Assembly (NCBI GenBank): GCA_964019165.1
Contig: OZ025268.1
Span: forward strand, 20,428,274-20,492,273
Length of the DNA: 64,000 nt
From: Mastigias papua
Taxonomy: Eukaryota; Cnidaria; Scyphozoa; Rhizostomeae; Mastigiidae
Direction of reading: 5' to 3'
The notes under the pieces are model-generated. The model was not told where the DNA came from and did no database searches. It saw nothing but the letters and a program-made list of their open reading frames with translations. Numbering within the stretch: the stretch's first letter is position 1; each line of letters starts with the position of its first letter. Shown here one piece after another: positions 24,507 to 37,971 of this stretch. Both the position numbers and the translations under genes were made by a program.

Positions 24507-25062
24507 ACTAACTTTTCCCTTTTTTTAAAATCAAGGAATAGTTACAAACTTTAATCACAACATCGTAGACCTAATGTAATTTTCTTTTAAGAAAAACAGT
24601 TCACAAGTATACCACTGTACAAGACGATCTGCATGACGAAACCAAAAGAGGTGTGATCTATGACACCTCTCCTGCAGCCAACAAAAACAATGATCAATAG
24701 AAACACTGACATATAACTAGCAAAGTGCCTTTCCTATTCCAATAGGGTTCTTGCACTCAAGAATATCATTATAGTATACTGAAATGTCCCCAGACACCGC
24801 CAGGAAAGTTAAATTTACTGATTACTTGATTGGTTTATTGACTGATTGAATGAGTCTGATCGATTAATTGACTACTTGATCAATTTACTGATTGACTGAT
24901 TGACTGAATATTTGATTGGTTGATTTACTGATTGGCTGCCTGATTGATTAATTGATTGTTTGATTGATTGGTTGAACGCTTCATTGATTGACTGGTTGAC
25001 TGATTGACTGATTGAATGATTGATTGATTAGTTGATTGATTGATATTGATTGCGATCCTTAG
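23165..25062 (+). other. Intron with TGATTGA repeats
   Basis: Two blocks of TGAT/TGATTGAC-type repeats (24403-24520 and 24830-25052). The second abuts the acceptor ATCCTTAG. No exon was recognised. Confidence 0.6.
24403..25052 (+). repeat. TGAT / TGATTGAC simple-repeat blocks
   Basis: The first block is TGATTGACAGAT units turning into pure (TGAT)n. About 310 bp of unique sequence separates it from the second block of degenerate TGATTGAC, TTGATTGG and CTGATTGA units. The second block supplies most of the sequence just upstream of the CUB splice acceptor. Confidence 0.9.
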
Positions 25063-25470
25063 ACAACAAATGCGGTGGGCTTTTACTCTCTATGAAAGAT
25101 TCGTTTACAACGCCCAACTATCCATCCACGTACCCAATGAATGCCAATTGCCTTTGGATAATCAGAGTGCCATTCGCAATGGGCATCAAATTAGAATTTG
25201 ATGATTTTGCTTTGGAAGAAAGCAATGAGTGCAGGGGAGATAGAGTGACTGTCAAGGCACCAAAACCATTCCGGGCGACTAGAGAATGTGGTTCATATGC
25301 CCGAGGAAAGATCTTAACTGGTCAGATTGCAATGGTTGAATTTGTTTCAAATGGAGAACTGGAAAATAGAGGATTTAAAGCAAGATATCATTCATTGTTT
25401 ATGTTCGAGGACAAAATAACTGTGGCATCGACTATGGAAACCAAACAAAAACAGCCTACTACAACTCGAG
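25063..25470 (+). CDS. CUB domain exon 4, gene A (type a)
   Basis: 136 codons, phase 1-1. It enters as D-NKCGGLLL, with cysteines in KCGG, ANCLW, NECRGD and TRECGS. TTPNYPSTYPMNANCLWIIR is canonical. The late Ca2+-site position is SN (FVSNGELENRGF), not SD. It ends with a Thr/Lys-rich tail (VASTMETKQKQPTTTR) and a GTTTGT donor. It is the last exon of gene A that I can recognise; a terminal exon must lie further right. Confidence 0.92.
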
Positions 25471-25719
25471 GTTTGTTTGTCTTTCTTTACATCACTTAAG
25501 AATTGAAGAAAACTATAACGTACTCTGTTCACTCCACATACAGCTGGAAAGGACACTGAGTCATTTGGTCCCAATTGCATATATATGGTGCTTATTATTC
25601 AACATTTGTACAACAAGACAAGTGAAGCTCATTTCACATTAGATGTCACGTCTATTTACAGGAATTAGAAATGTAAAATTGGACAGTGTAAGATGTCCAA
25701 CAAATATAAACAAATGTAT

Positions 25720-26000
25720 AGATTGGACAATTACATACATGTCCAATAATTCTTAACAGCTAATGTATGGATTGGACACTTACAGATGTCCAATAATTCT
25801 TAACAGCTAATGAATAGATTGGACAATTACGGTTTGACTTTTCATTATCACGATAATCAAGATCATCTATCACCATAATCACCATTAATCATCATCATCA
25901 TCAACAATTCTTATCATTGATTTAACCAACCGAATCATCGTTGATCATCGATAGTCATCGTTAATCATCAATATCATCATTATCATCATCCATCAACTCC
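25720..26000. repeat. GATTGGACA/TGTCCAAT repeat and adjacent ATC-rich tract
   Basis: About two units of roughly 50 bp contain GATTGGACA and TGTCCAATAATTCTTAACAG (about 25720-25835). They are followed by low-complexity ATCATC/AATCATCA sequence to about 26000. GATTGGACA and TGTCCAAT are partly inverted copies, so each unit can form a small hairpin. Confidence 0.7.
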
Positions 26001-26670
26001 AGAAAAATCATTACAACCATAGAGGGGTTCTCTCGGTCACTTGCATTTTCTTGGCACCTTACTACATTTCAATTTAATTTACCTGGCGGTTAATCAAAAG
26101 TTGCAAATTACTAAACCGACTGCATAACTTAAAGCCTAGCTTCATCCCTATCAAGAATAAGTTTCATTTGAAACAGATGTTTTACATGCTCATAGTATAT
26201 TCATAACATGCAAGAGCCATATCATAAAAATTGATCAGGAGGCCACATTACGGCCTTTTTGATTATGACATTATGATTTTAACTTGTGAGAACATTTCTT
26301 CCAATTTGATTATTGCGTCGTGTGTTCTTCACAATTCCTGCACATCTCTTTGCTTATAGTGTTGAAGTCTAGCCCAAGGTAGTTGATGGCAGCTATTTGC
26401 AGGTAGACAGAATTATATCTCTTAGAAGTTAGCAGAGAATATAACATTAGGAAAAAAACATAAGATACTTCAAGCTGAAAGTTTATACGACTTTTATGAT
26501 ATATTGTTTGCTACGTATTTGCCCTGAATAGTAAATAGATGTTCTACTGATTGTCTCATTCCATACTCTAAGAATTTCACGTAATGCACCCCACGTTGGC
26601 GCAACTTTTTTCGCATTCTTTGGAATTTCATTGTCGCGCTTTTGCCTTCTAAGTAAACGGGGCTAGCTTA

Positions 26671-26740
26671 GCGCTTTTTGCTGCGCTTTTTGCTGCGCTT
26701 TTTGCTGCGCTTTTTGCTGCGCTTTTTGCTGCGCTTTCTG
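26671..26740. repeat. 12-bp tandem repeat GCGCTTTTTGCT
   Basis: Nearly six copies of a 12-bp unit. The 12-bp period gives a four-residue repeat (SAAK) on the minus strand, but the surrounding frame shows no other coding signs. Confidence 0.95.
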
Positions 26741-29700
26741 ATGGAAATGGTGATGTGGAGAGAAAATTGTACAATGCTATACCAGAAAAGTTAATTGGCA
26801 TGAACAGATGAACGAATGCTTGACAGGTTGATGGAATATCCAATTTTCAGACGATTTTGGTTTAATTCGGCTCTTAACTCAGAGGATGTGACAATTCATA
26901 TTGTAAGTACCTACATTCTCATTTGGAACAAAAACTATGACCAATGTAATGATGCCTATTGAACCTCGAATGAAGCTACACTGAATTTATTTAATCATTG
27001 CTACGTATAGTCATTATCCATATAACAAATTTTTAGTTGAGGAGGGAGTTATCTCAAGGCCTACACTGTCTCGTTTGGGCTGAAAAACGTTTTGCCAAAA
27101 CTCGGTGTTCAAATTTTTAACTACTATCAAGGTAAGGTATTATTAATGGTGCTCCTTCACAGCAGATATCTTCAAAGAGGACTCAATAGCATATTTACAT
27201 GGAGCTTTTCATAAGTGAATTTGTGAAACTGCCCAGCTCAGTCTTGTTAACATGAGGGAAAATTGTCAAAAATCAATCGTTTGTTGCTTGTAATCTTTCA
27301 TCTGATGCTCGGATGTCTTTAAGTTGGTCATACTATTTGGCAAGTAGTGTCTCAGTATTCGTCTAATGTGTCTCCCTCTTGTGGAAGAACAACCTAACAA
27401 AGTTGTGATCACTGACGTGATGTGCACTACAAAACTTTGCTAAAAAATATGCAAGTGATTTCCATTACAATGAAGTTCAGTTTTGCGTAGCTTAGCGCTC
27501 CTTTCACATTCCTTCCGTATTTCTGTGTCTACTGAGCGTGTAACTTAAATTGAAATATGGTTTGTAGCCTTTCATGATTGAAATAGAATCCAATTTGAGT
27601 TATCTTTAGTCTAAATGGAACTGTCTTTGGATTGTAATGCCAGAAGGGAAAACGAGTCTTGGAGCCAAACTTTTCATGCAGAATGTGCGTGGATCAAAGC
27701 TTCATTGTTGATTCCCTTGGTCAACTATTAATTTTAGTATTTGTATCATTAATATCAATGTAATTTCCTTAGAGGTGGTCTTTTCCTTAATAGTTACAAG
27801 AATATTAATATGAAATAACAAACGCCTACCAACGAGAACTGAAATTGATTACATTTTATGAAGGACAATTCAATATGCAACTAAAAACGCGATTGCAATT
27901 TGCCCCCTCCATGTTTTTGATTTTCTTTTGAAAGCTGGAAACTATTTCGTTTTGACTAATTCCAAAGAATTCTTCCCCCAAAAAGTCACAGACTTGTGGC
28001 AAAAAGTGTGAGCGTAATCTTTTGAGACAATTTTGCAAAATTTTCAATCCTTATATTGTATTTAATTTGTTTTGAAAAACCGCAGAGGTACGATGAGCTA
28101 AAAGCATATTGAACCTTCCCTCTCAGTTGACACACCTTACAATATATGCAATATAGTCATTATGGAGAACCCGGATTGCATGTTTTCTATGTGCTTTCTT
28201 GATCTATCTTGTCCACAAAACCATATGCGATGGTTGAAATTGACCGGCAACATTGCATTATAGTACAGTTTAGTTTGCTCATCGTTAAAATTGCTCCTTC
28301 GCTATTTCTTTAGTCAATAGAACTACTGTGCAGAGATCGATATGTGTATTCACGTGAGGTTAAGCGAGACTAGCTAAACGAGGCTACAGTTCCAGGGTCA
28401 CATCAGCTGAGTAATGATTTTTGTTAGCAGTGTGTTTGTCTAATGATCTTTTAGTAGTTTGAACCTTTGGCTAAAGTTGGGAGCATACGTACAGAAATTC
28501 ACAGCCTGTTTTGTCATATTTTGAGTGTGTATGCATAGGTGTGTTGTGTGTGATGATAAGTCCATATACTTAAGTGACAATTTTGCTACCAAGCGTAATA
28601 CATAGATGAGATGATTCCAATTTCACGTAGGTTTTGGGGCGCTCTTTACCCCGTTTTATGGAGGAGGTGACAGTCAGACATCTAACAAACCGAAATAAGC
28701 AGCTGAGATAGATGGTGCTATGAACAGCAATAAATACTAGCAAGTGATTTATCAAATTGATCTATGATTTAATGATCGGCCTATGATTTCCCAATAGATT
28801 CACGACTTTGTTTGTCGACTTTGGTAAGATGGAGATCTGTACACCCACAGACCCCTGAAATGTATGGCCCTACAACATAACGTAACGATAAATGACAAGC
28901 TTATCGGTAAGAAACTGAAGCTGTTTGCCCAAAGAGAAACATAGCAGGAGCCGTTAGAAATCATCAAGTTAATAGTAAAGTTTAAGAATTTTAGCGTCAA
29001 AGAGGATATAACTTATAGTGAATGTAAAATTGCACCATCCTGGACGAGCTTCTTCCATTAAAATTGAATGATTCCTACATCCAACAAACACTAACAATGG
29101 TTGCATCATAATATTGATTTATGTAACATTTTCCTGCACAGGTAAATTTCATCGTCATCGTCTGTTTCTAACATTTAGCTTTACTTTTTAGAGATCTTCT
29201 TTCAAACGTTCAGCACACATTATGCTGTCAGATAAAGACGCTGTTGGTTTTTTTTGAATCGCTATTATATTACTTTTCCTGCTCTCTGTTCGACTTTTTC
29301 CTTCTATAATCAATATAGAAGAAGTCTGAACAGTATGCTTGTAAACAATATGAAGTTATTTGATGTAGGCGTTTCAAAGCGGCCATATTCACCGGATGGC
29401 TTAGGGATCTAACAACTAAAACAATCACTAACAGCCTTGTGGCGCATTGCATGCAAACCAGAGCCCTTCTATTTGACCAATACTCTCCTAATGCTGCTAT
29501 AGAATATCAATACTCATTCCCGGCAAAGACCTTTGAATTTTTCCCTGAAATCCTTCTTTCCGTTAGCTGTATATACAAAGAGGCCTAAAAGTTTGTCCTT
29601 GGCAATTTCACTATTCGATGTGATAATGTCTTCTGTTAGTGTATTTGCCCTGTGATACATATTTAAAAATTCTTTTATTATCCAGAACATTAAAATAGTT

Positions 29701-30549
29701 TAATACTGAAGCAGGTTTGGAAAATGAGAAATTTTGAGACTCAGGTGAAATTTTCTTTTGTAGTAAAGGGGATTTATGCAATGTCATAGTTCTCCTGCTC
29801 TCAATCTAAATATTTCCATATGCTTCCATAGCCTCTGTGAAATATTGCAAAAAGTCACCGTTCGAGAACTTTTTCATTTGTTATCGGGGAAAATTGTTGT
29901 TGTAGCATTGTACATGCTTGTGAAATCCGAAGTAGAAGCTTCTGTACTCAACTAACCGCAATACTGGCTAAGAAGCGTCATTTGGACTGAGCTAGACGTG
30001 AGTTCCAATTAGGGTCAACAGCTTCATGTCTTACCGCAAGTCTTCGATTTGCATTCTTCAACTAACTTTACAAGATATAGCGAGTTGGGCTATGTACAAA
30101 TCATCTGTATCTTCAAATGTGCATAATTAAGTGACTTAGCTTACAGAATTCCAAAAACAATACTGATATAAAATCCATTATTTGGTAATGCAGTCTGTAG
30201 AAAACCGCAGAATAATTCAGATAGTTTACGGTTATACCCTAATAGTCCATTTATTGTAAATTCCTTCTCTATGGCCCATCTTGTCGCGTCCAATTACACT
30301 GAATAGACGAGGGTATTTTGCGTTTAGAATTCTCTTACTGGGTACGGATAGTACTGTACATTTTGCTTTGTTACTTCTGCTTGATTCACATCTTTCCCAC
30401 ATGCAAGATTTCGACAATACAATGGGTTGGGATTTTTGAGACATAACCATGTGCAGGGATTTAATCTGTATAAAGACAGATAATCCAAGGATAGATGGGT
30501 CAAATCTAAAGACAGGATACTCAACGATGAACCTTTTTTTGAAATCATA

Positions 30550-30690
30550 GTGCCGTATTTTCTAGAACATAGACTGCCCTCAAATAGAAGCCGTCTTCAA
30601 TAGAAGCCTCAGTTTAGATGAAAGCTAGTTAGTAGAAGCCGATCTGAAATAGAAGCTGCATTTGTTGAAGAAGTCCACAAGAAGCAGCGG
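30550..30690. repeat. TAGAAGCC-rich element fragment
   Basis: It starts TGCCGTATTTTCTAGAACAT and then carries five variants of AATAGAAGCC. The start resembles the TACCGTA(TTTTC) ends of small inverted-repeat elements such as the one at 37671, so it may be a decayed, one-ended relative. Confidence 0.4.
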
Positions 30691-31757
30691 ATCTTATTGT
30701 AATCACTTCTCCGCGCAGGCAGTGATCTTGAAACTTGTTTCAATCTTAGGCTTGCCTTGTGTCCATCATAATAGTGATGTCAATGACGATGTTACAGGCC
30801 AATACTTCGTGGTTATATTGCCTTTTCTAACTTAATATATAGATAGCTATTAATCGCTCTAATATAATTAATGATTGGAAGATTGACGAACCATTCGTAT
30901 CTATGCATTACCATAATTGGTGCACGTTATAATGTCATTGCAATCTATATCTCTATTTAACATCTAAGCGTACCATTTTGAATTTCCATTCAATTTATTA
31001 TCATCGCGGTGCTCCTTTCCAATTTTGTCCTTTCAATATTTAAACAGACCTGACTCTTTTATAATAACTAATTTGAGAGTTAAGGAAGGAGTCGGCATTC
31101 TTTTCCTTGTGAACCGCTATTTGAGTCTATGTCCCAGACATTTGAGTCAACGTTTAGAAGACCTTCTGGCCGGCATACTCTCCCTCTATAGGCTATCCAG
31201 ACTGCATTTTCTTGTGAAAGAGTATGCTATAGTGTTTATAAAAGCACAGAATAAATGTTCAAAAGTGTTTTTATTAACGCAAGTGCACGCTCTCTCGATA
31301 CCGGGATGGATCTCCTATTCCATATTTATCAATTTAGAGTTTCAGTTTTCAGTTGTCTCCAGCAGCCAGGTTTTGCAGAGCTTGATGTGCATGTACCAAT
31401 CATCTCTTTTTTCCGGTAGCTTTTCTCAGAGTTGTAAGCACATGGATAGAAATTGACAATCATTGAGCATACAAAGAAAGCCGAAACTGAGACCAAGCCA
31501 CGAAATAAAATAAGGGTTTTACGCAAGAACTCATTATTGATTTAGATGCACCCCAAATTAATCCTTTACGATCGTGTGATTTTCTGTGGTCTGCTGTTGG
31601 ATATCGTTTAAGTAGAAAACAAAAGTATAAAATGGAGTCTGAGGCTCTGTTGCTGTTAAATTTAGGTTGAAATACAGGCTGTACTTTGTCTGCACGGCTA
31701 AGAATTCTGATATACAGAAATATCAAGTGAATTGACCTTATTGCCCTGCCTAAGTAC

Positions 31758-31802
31758 ATGAATGAATAAATAAATGAATGAATGAATGAATGAATGAATG
31801 AT
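31758..31802. repeat. (GAAT)n microsatellite
   Basis: GAATGAATAAATAAATGAAT runs on as about six further GAAT units. Confidence 0.9.
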
Positions 31803-31886
31803 CAATTGATTGAATAGATGAAAGAATGAACAAATGAATGTCATAAAAGATGTATTGATGAATGCACAAATAAACGGTTTTTTGAT

Positions 31887-32218
31887 AAGGATATAGCTTA
31901 AAACAAAGAAGTACTTTGGTGCTCATAAAATTAAGATAATCTAGTACAAGATTTTTGAGACCTAGGAAAGTTTTTAAGTTCACATGCGGTGCAATTCCAG
32001 TTTTGACGCAATCCAGCGTCTAGTTTGCATTGTTTTTATAGATTTCCTATGTAATATATACTTCATTACTATATTCGCGAAGTGTTTGTCTATTTGTCTA
32101 ATATTGCAGTGATATACCAACTCGAATACTCGAATGTCGTAACCAAGTTTTAGTACTGATATCATGGAAAAGCTGCGAAGGTTTCAGCATTCGGCGAAAC
32201 ACCCTGTAGGATAACATG
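31887..32218 (+). repeat. Dispersed repeat family R1, copy 1
   Basis: It shares with the copies at 35762 and 37291 an ordered set of blocks: GTACTT...CTCA..AA.TTAAG near the start, GCGAAGTGTTTGTCTATTTG in the middle, and ATGGAAAAGCTGCGAAGGTT TCAG near the end. Most diverged of the three. No open frame is conserved among copies. Confidence 0.55.
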
Positions 32219-35200
32219 CATAAGAATAAATAAATTTCATATTGTGTGTACTACGACCTCAATGAATTTCGTAAGTATGAACTATTAGATAAATATTTTT
32301 CCAGTAACAAAAGATAGTGTGCTACAGTTTACCGGATAAGAAATTTTTTAGAGCTACTCAATGCCTAATTTTTATCACATTGTTCTAAAGCCTTGAGTTT
32401 GCATCATTGTGCAAAACATACTTTTGTAGGTTAGACATCAAACATATATTCTATATGTGCTAAGGTGTTAAGCAAAGAATACTAATGAAAAGGGAGATGT
32501 AAAAAATTATAGCCAATTTGCCAATCACGCAAATATGAAGAATGGACCTCAAGCACGCACCAGTAAACGATATACATATATTCCCTGTGCTTCACAATAT
32601 CGTGATGCAAGGGAATTGGCTTATCTCTTATTGATCGCCATGTAATATGATAGATAATCATTCTCTCTTTGGATATACTGAAGCTAAGTCCATCCTGCGA
32701 GCAGATATATCTCGATTTCATGGCAAGGCTATTTTAGAAGGATGGATAACACGGCGATACTTGACTAATCTCGATCTAATCTCCATTCAATGGTTAAACC
32801 AACCAGTGTGATGAATTTAGAGATATATATGATTCCAGACACTGACCTCAATTCATCTGTCGTTTCCTTATCTATCAAATCACTGGCCATTTTTCCAACT
32901 AACAGTGAATTTCGTGATCACACACAACAGTAGCTAAACTATCTCAAAACTCAAACTAGATTTGGACTAGAGAGAGTACTGGACTAGAAATTGTTCTGCA
33001 CTTGCAATTGGCCTCGCCTTATACCCTCTCTCGGTAAAGAGATCGTTCTTGTCAGTGGTTTAGGAACGGGTATAAGAACTTTTCTGTCATCCCACGAAAT
33101 CGATAGGTCTTAAAATTTTTTCACGACTTATTGCATGACTGTACAGGATCATCCATATCTCTTTGTGATTCAGGTAGTATGAATACTAAACACCGGGTAA
33201 TGATGCTTGACACTCAAAGTTTCTGATCTCCTTGCAGTTCTAGGTGGTGTCTTCTTCACAGTAGTTGATAGATCGGTGTTACCTGTGGTATCAATGTTAG
33301 CTTTGGTGTTTGCTCGACACAAAGCTATGACTGCGAAACGCATAATGCTTAATGTTTCTCTGTTTTGTTTGCATATTTTTAGCATATTATTTATAAAGTT
33401 TTACTAATTAAAGAGGCATAGAATATAGAAACCAAAAGTGCGTAATCACATGAGCACACGAATCATTCTTATCATCGGTGATGGGGAAGACCGAAGGGCA
33501 ATTGGAAAAATCTTATACAGTTCGTGAAAAATCACAATAAGTCACAAAAATGAATAACAAAAAGTCACCAAAATTTCAAAGACCTCGTACACTTTTCTAC
33601 GAATGATACACCTTTAAGGAAGAAATTGGAACAAACAAACCGAGGTGTCTTATGGGCCATTTATGGGAAACTTGGAATACTTGTAGCAGTTCATACCATG
33701 GCTAATCTTGGGAAAGTATGCATGTTTTGCTACCACAAATGTTGGAAGTGACAATGTATAGACAATATTCTACTTTACCTAGAATCTCTCTTAGTAGAAA
33801 TACAATGTAACCCGTATAGAACTCTCTCTAGAAGAGCACACAGAGTTTTAGAACTGCACATTATGTGTAGAACTGCACGTTAAAAGAAACCCTGTTCACA
33901 ATCCAAAATACTATCATTTTGTCACTTATTCTGTCAATGCGCCAGAAAAATATGAAAACCTAATCGAATGCAAAAGGGTCTTCTGTTGGAACGACCATCT
34001 TAGTCAGGGCTTATCATAAAAATACGACATCTTAAAGTATAACATTTTTGATTGATGATACCAGCTTGCCATTCCTCCCATAAAAGCTGAATGTACCCCT
34101 AGGTTTGTTCCTCCCAGGGTGGAAAGCGTGGTCATAATTTAATTGTTAGAGAGTGAGACAACTATACCTCTCTCATGCTGTCTACTGAGTTCTCACAGAG
34201 CTTAGAAGTGGAATTTTAGGCAACCTCTGCATTTACCAAGACTTGATGACATGTACAGTAATGATAGGATCTATGTGATTAAGTGTGCCATCGAATGTAT
34301 TTGTTTGAACCTAAGCAGAATGAGTTAGTTCAGTACAAGTGAGTGAAAATTAAAAGTGTTTTGGACAATTAGCAAACTTGGAAATATGAAATAAGTGCAA
34401 AATAATCATGAACAAAAGGCTGCAAATTAAAAAATCGGTATTATGAGTAATTATTTGATATCTCGAAATTTCACCAGCATGTAAATTAGACCCGATTAAT
34501 AAACTAACTCCTTAGAATCATTATCAAAACTTGTGCAATTTTGTCTGCAGAAAATAACCGTACTCACATGCTGCATGGATCAGATATACGTTGTTTATAA
34601 GAACAAACAGACAGACAAGTGCTACAAAAAATAATAATAGAATACACAGATGCAGACGAGAAATCTACATAAGTTAGATGAAAGAGGTGATAGATTTGTG
34701 TAGAAAATTGGAATTTGAAAGTTTATGAACCTATCGAACTTCATAGGCCTCAAAAGTCCCGTATTGAATTTCTTAAATTTTGAACAACCACGCTAGTTTC
34801 TTACAAGCAACTCCCTTATGAAAAAGTTTGTTCAAAGAGCATTTATTTTATCATTCCATTGATTTTATATCCGAAACAATAAATAACTGTGATAGCGAGC
34901 AAATTAAAGCATAATATTAGCCAGATATAGATAATGTGTGGCGTTCTGCTAACGAGGCTAGAGAGTCTGGCTCCTAATGACGTCATTTAACAGCAACTAA
35001 GGATCTGTGGTAAAAGTGTGGTTCAATGTAGGTGCTAGCGGGCATAAAAGCTTTGGAATAGATAAGTACTATTTCATAGGTTTGGATATAGCATAATAAG
35101 ACCAATTTACTTCTGTTGATAAAATGTAGACACTTTTTTACTCAGAAGCACTCCCTGTGCTCGCTAAACTGTGTATGATTTTGTGAGAGCTTTCATGCGT

Positions 35201-35761
35201 ATGGGACGTTTTAAGAAAAGAATGCGTTTATTCGGAGCAACGTGGTATTTCACATATAGTATTTGCCACCATAACGTTATGGGACTCTGTGGAATGCAGG
35301 CATCGAGGGGAGGCGGCAGTTACACTAAATAAGGCTGCAAAAACTTATTTGCTTCTTTACGTGGCCTATGAATTGCAAAACCTCTCTCACATCACTTGAT
35401 GCTCTGTTAAGCAATTCATCAAGTTATTTAAATGAAGGGAAAGAGAACTGCATATTGCTATTGAATGGAGTTTGCATTCCAATCGTCAAGTACCGTATGG
35501 ATTTCGACAGTTCTATGCAAATCAGAGGCAGAAAATTTGCATTAAAGATTTCGGAAGTAAGAGATCAATGCAGAAACCGAATTGAATTTTCTTTCAATCC
35601 TCTGTTGGGAAGCTTAATTCGAGCGGGAGATAGAAAAGAAATAGATAGAAGTATGTCCATGATCAACAGGAAAAGCGTGATGGAGCAAATTCAATGAAAT
35701 AAGATCGATCTCTTCTCAACTGATATGCAGTAATTGCAGTGAAAGTATTCTTGAAGACAGG

Positions 35762-36032
35762 TTTTTTTAATAAGAAAGCAGTACTTGACTGCTCACAAAG
35801 TTAAGAAAGTTCATCTTCTCTTTGATTTTAATTTGCACAGACTTCCTGATCTATGCACCTCAGTGTTACTTTTTGTGAAGTGCCTGCTTGTCTGTTTAAC
35901 ACTGCAGTGTTACACAAGCACAAATGAAGTATTCTTGCTAAGGACGTCTTGGGGATGTTTTAACACTGAAATAATGAAAAAGCTAAGAAGGTTTCAGTAC
36001 TGGGCAAAAAAGTTTTCTTGCAAAAAGACATG
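35762..36032 (+). repeat. Dispersed repeat family R1, copy 2
   Basis: Blocks are AGTACTTGACTGCTCACAAA, TTTGATTTTAATTTGCACAG, GTGAAGTGCCTGCTTGTCTG and ATGAAAAAGCTAAGAAGGTT then TCAGTACTGGGCAAAA. They align in order with copies 1 and 3. It is probably a nonautonomous element. Confidence 0.65.
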
Positions 36033-37290
36033 TATTGTAAAGAGTTAGATATGATTTCGTCTCCGAACCCCAAATAACCTGCTGTGTATCTACAGAAGGA
36101 AAAACTCAAGCGGAAGAATAGGACAGGCATTTGATGTTTGAATTTGTAAGTCAATAATAAATATCCATCTGTTGTTTAGAGGTTAATATGGAAGCTACGA
36201 ATCAAGAAAAATGACAGTGAATTTCTGCCATTTCTACCACACTACTTCGTTCCAATAGATAATCTCGTATCACAATTGAAATGTTGGTATTGAAATGAAT
36301 AACATTGGCTGTGAATATGATAAAAGCAGGTTTTATCCGGAAACATTTTGGATTTACCGATAATGGTAACATTTAGGATGATATTAATTATAGCCCTTAA
36401 GACAATTTATTCATTGTATACTGATTCCATTAATTTCATGAGAAACTGTGCATGAAGGTTGTCTTCGCTTCTGAGTGAAAGGCTAGAATGCTCTTTTGAA
36501 TTATGGTAGTCATGATCCCTAACCGAAACACCTAATCTCGCTCGCTCTCTCTCTGTTAGAACAACATTGAGATATAAAGCCGATCTCTCTGTCTGGCAAT
36601 GTAACATTCTCAGGTTAATGTCTGCGCATAATCCAAAAGGGGGGTTGCTTCACTTCCTAAAATGTCAGGAGGTCTTTCTAATAGTCCGCGGTCACTTGTT
36701 GTTCGTACATTATGAAGCACAATATCAGTTGTAGTCAGGGATGCAAACTTTTTCTCACAAGATTTCTCAACCACCGTTTCTCAAGAATGGTAACTGGAGT
36801 ACAACTAACTCTTACAAGGTAGAAAAAATCTAAAATTTCCGACAAGTTTGTGCTTGAGGGGCTTAGTCACCCTACCTCCAGCAACTGCACTGCTCGTTAA
36901 AGTCTGAGCTTTTTGTGTGTTACTCAACTCACGACGAAAAGAGACCCTTGGGTGATGGAAGAGCAACAAAATATAGGAAATTGGCGGTTCGTGTGTCCTA
37001 AATGTGATAGAAAATTGATACTTTGGGATGTTAGGTTACAGCAATCGGTCGTTTTTCCGCTTCAAATATATCACCTTTAGGCACAAATGAAGTTTGGGTC
37101 TTTGACGCATTAATAATTAGGAGTGAAGGAGAGGGGCTCAAAAGTTTACCGAGTGTGTGAATGTATTAGTTATGTCCGGGGGTAGGCCGTAGTTGAGGGT
37201 GTGGAGTATGAATCCCCAACTGTTTTTAGAAGCCGATGGGAGTTTTTGGCATTTTGGTAAACTTGGCGTAATGGCTACATGTTTAAAAAG

Positions 37291-37590
37291 GTGGTTTGTA
37301 ATAAAGTAATACTCAATTACTCAAAAAGTTCAGAAAGTTCTGTGGATTTTTGCGAGCTAAGAAAGTTAATAAGTAACATATCTTTAAAATTCTTATATTC
37401 ACGCAAAACTATCATCTCTTTTATTTAATTTGCACAGATTTACATAAACTCGGACAGTACTGAAATAAATGATTTCAGTTCTGAATCTTCCTTAAGAATT
37501 TCTTGTTAAAAAGAACGTCCGAGGTTTTGATGAAAAAGCTAAGAAAGTTTCAGTACTGGACGAAAATAAATCTTTTTTTATAGAATCCGT
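37291..37590 (+). repeat. Dispersed repeat family R1, copy 3
   Basis: Blocks are AATACTCAATTACTCAAAAA, TTTTATTTAATTTGCACAGA and ATGAAAAAGCTAAGAAAGTT then TCAGTACTGGACGAAAA. It is closest to copy 2. An inserted stretch with AGAAAGTTAATAAG separates the first two blocks. Confidence 0.65.
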
Positions 37591-37670
37591 GTATGACTTA
37601 TCAGTAATTATGGTGCCTTTTCAAGCCCATCAACAAACTTCTTTCGCTGCACTTCTCACTAAAAAGTTGT

Positions 37671-37971
37671 TACCGTAAGTCCTTGAATAAGTCCCCTGGG
37701 GGCTTATTTATTTTTGATGATTTTTGGATGGGGGCTTATTCGAGGGGGGGCTTATACAATTATTTGACAAATGTCGTATAACAAGCTCATTATCAAAGCT
37801 CCTTTTCTCCATAATAGTACAAGAACAGTCTAAATTCAAACATTAGTCTTTATCAAAGTCTTCATCATCATCTGGGGTAGGGGCTTATTCGAGGGGGCTT
37901 ATTAACAATTTGAAGTTCTAGCATGGGGGCTTATTTGAGGGAGGGGCTTACTCGAGGGGGGCTTTACGGTA
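37671..37971. mobile_element. Small inverted-repeat element (MITE) with TACCGTAA ends
   Basis: About 301 bp bounded by TACCGTAAGTCC and GGCTTTACGGTA (reverse complement TACCGTAAAGCC). Subterminal GGGGGCTTATTYGAGGGGG motifs repeat on both sides: three near the left end and four near the right. No coding sequence is present. A target-site duplication is not obvious. The structure fits a nonautonomous DNA transposon. Confidence 0.6.

Noticed and set aside
33238..33407. Terminal transmembrane exon of gene A
   Set aside because: The acceptor and phase fit, but 55 open codons after an acceptor are not rare in 17 kb, and the opposite strand is equally open. Kept only as a candidate.
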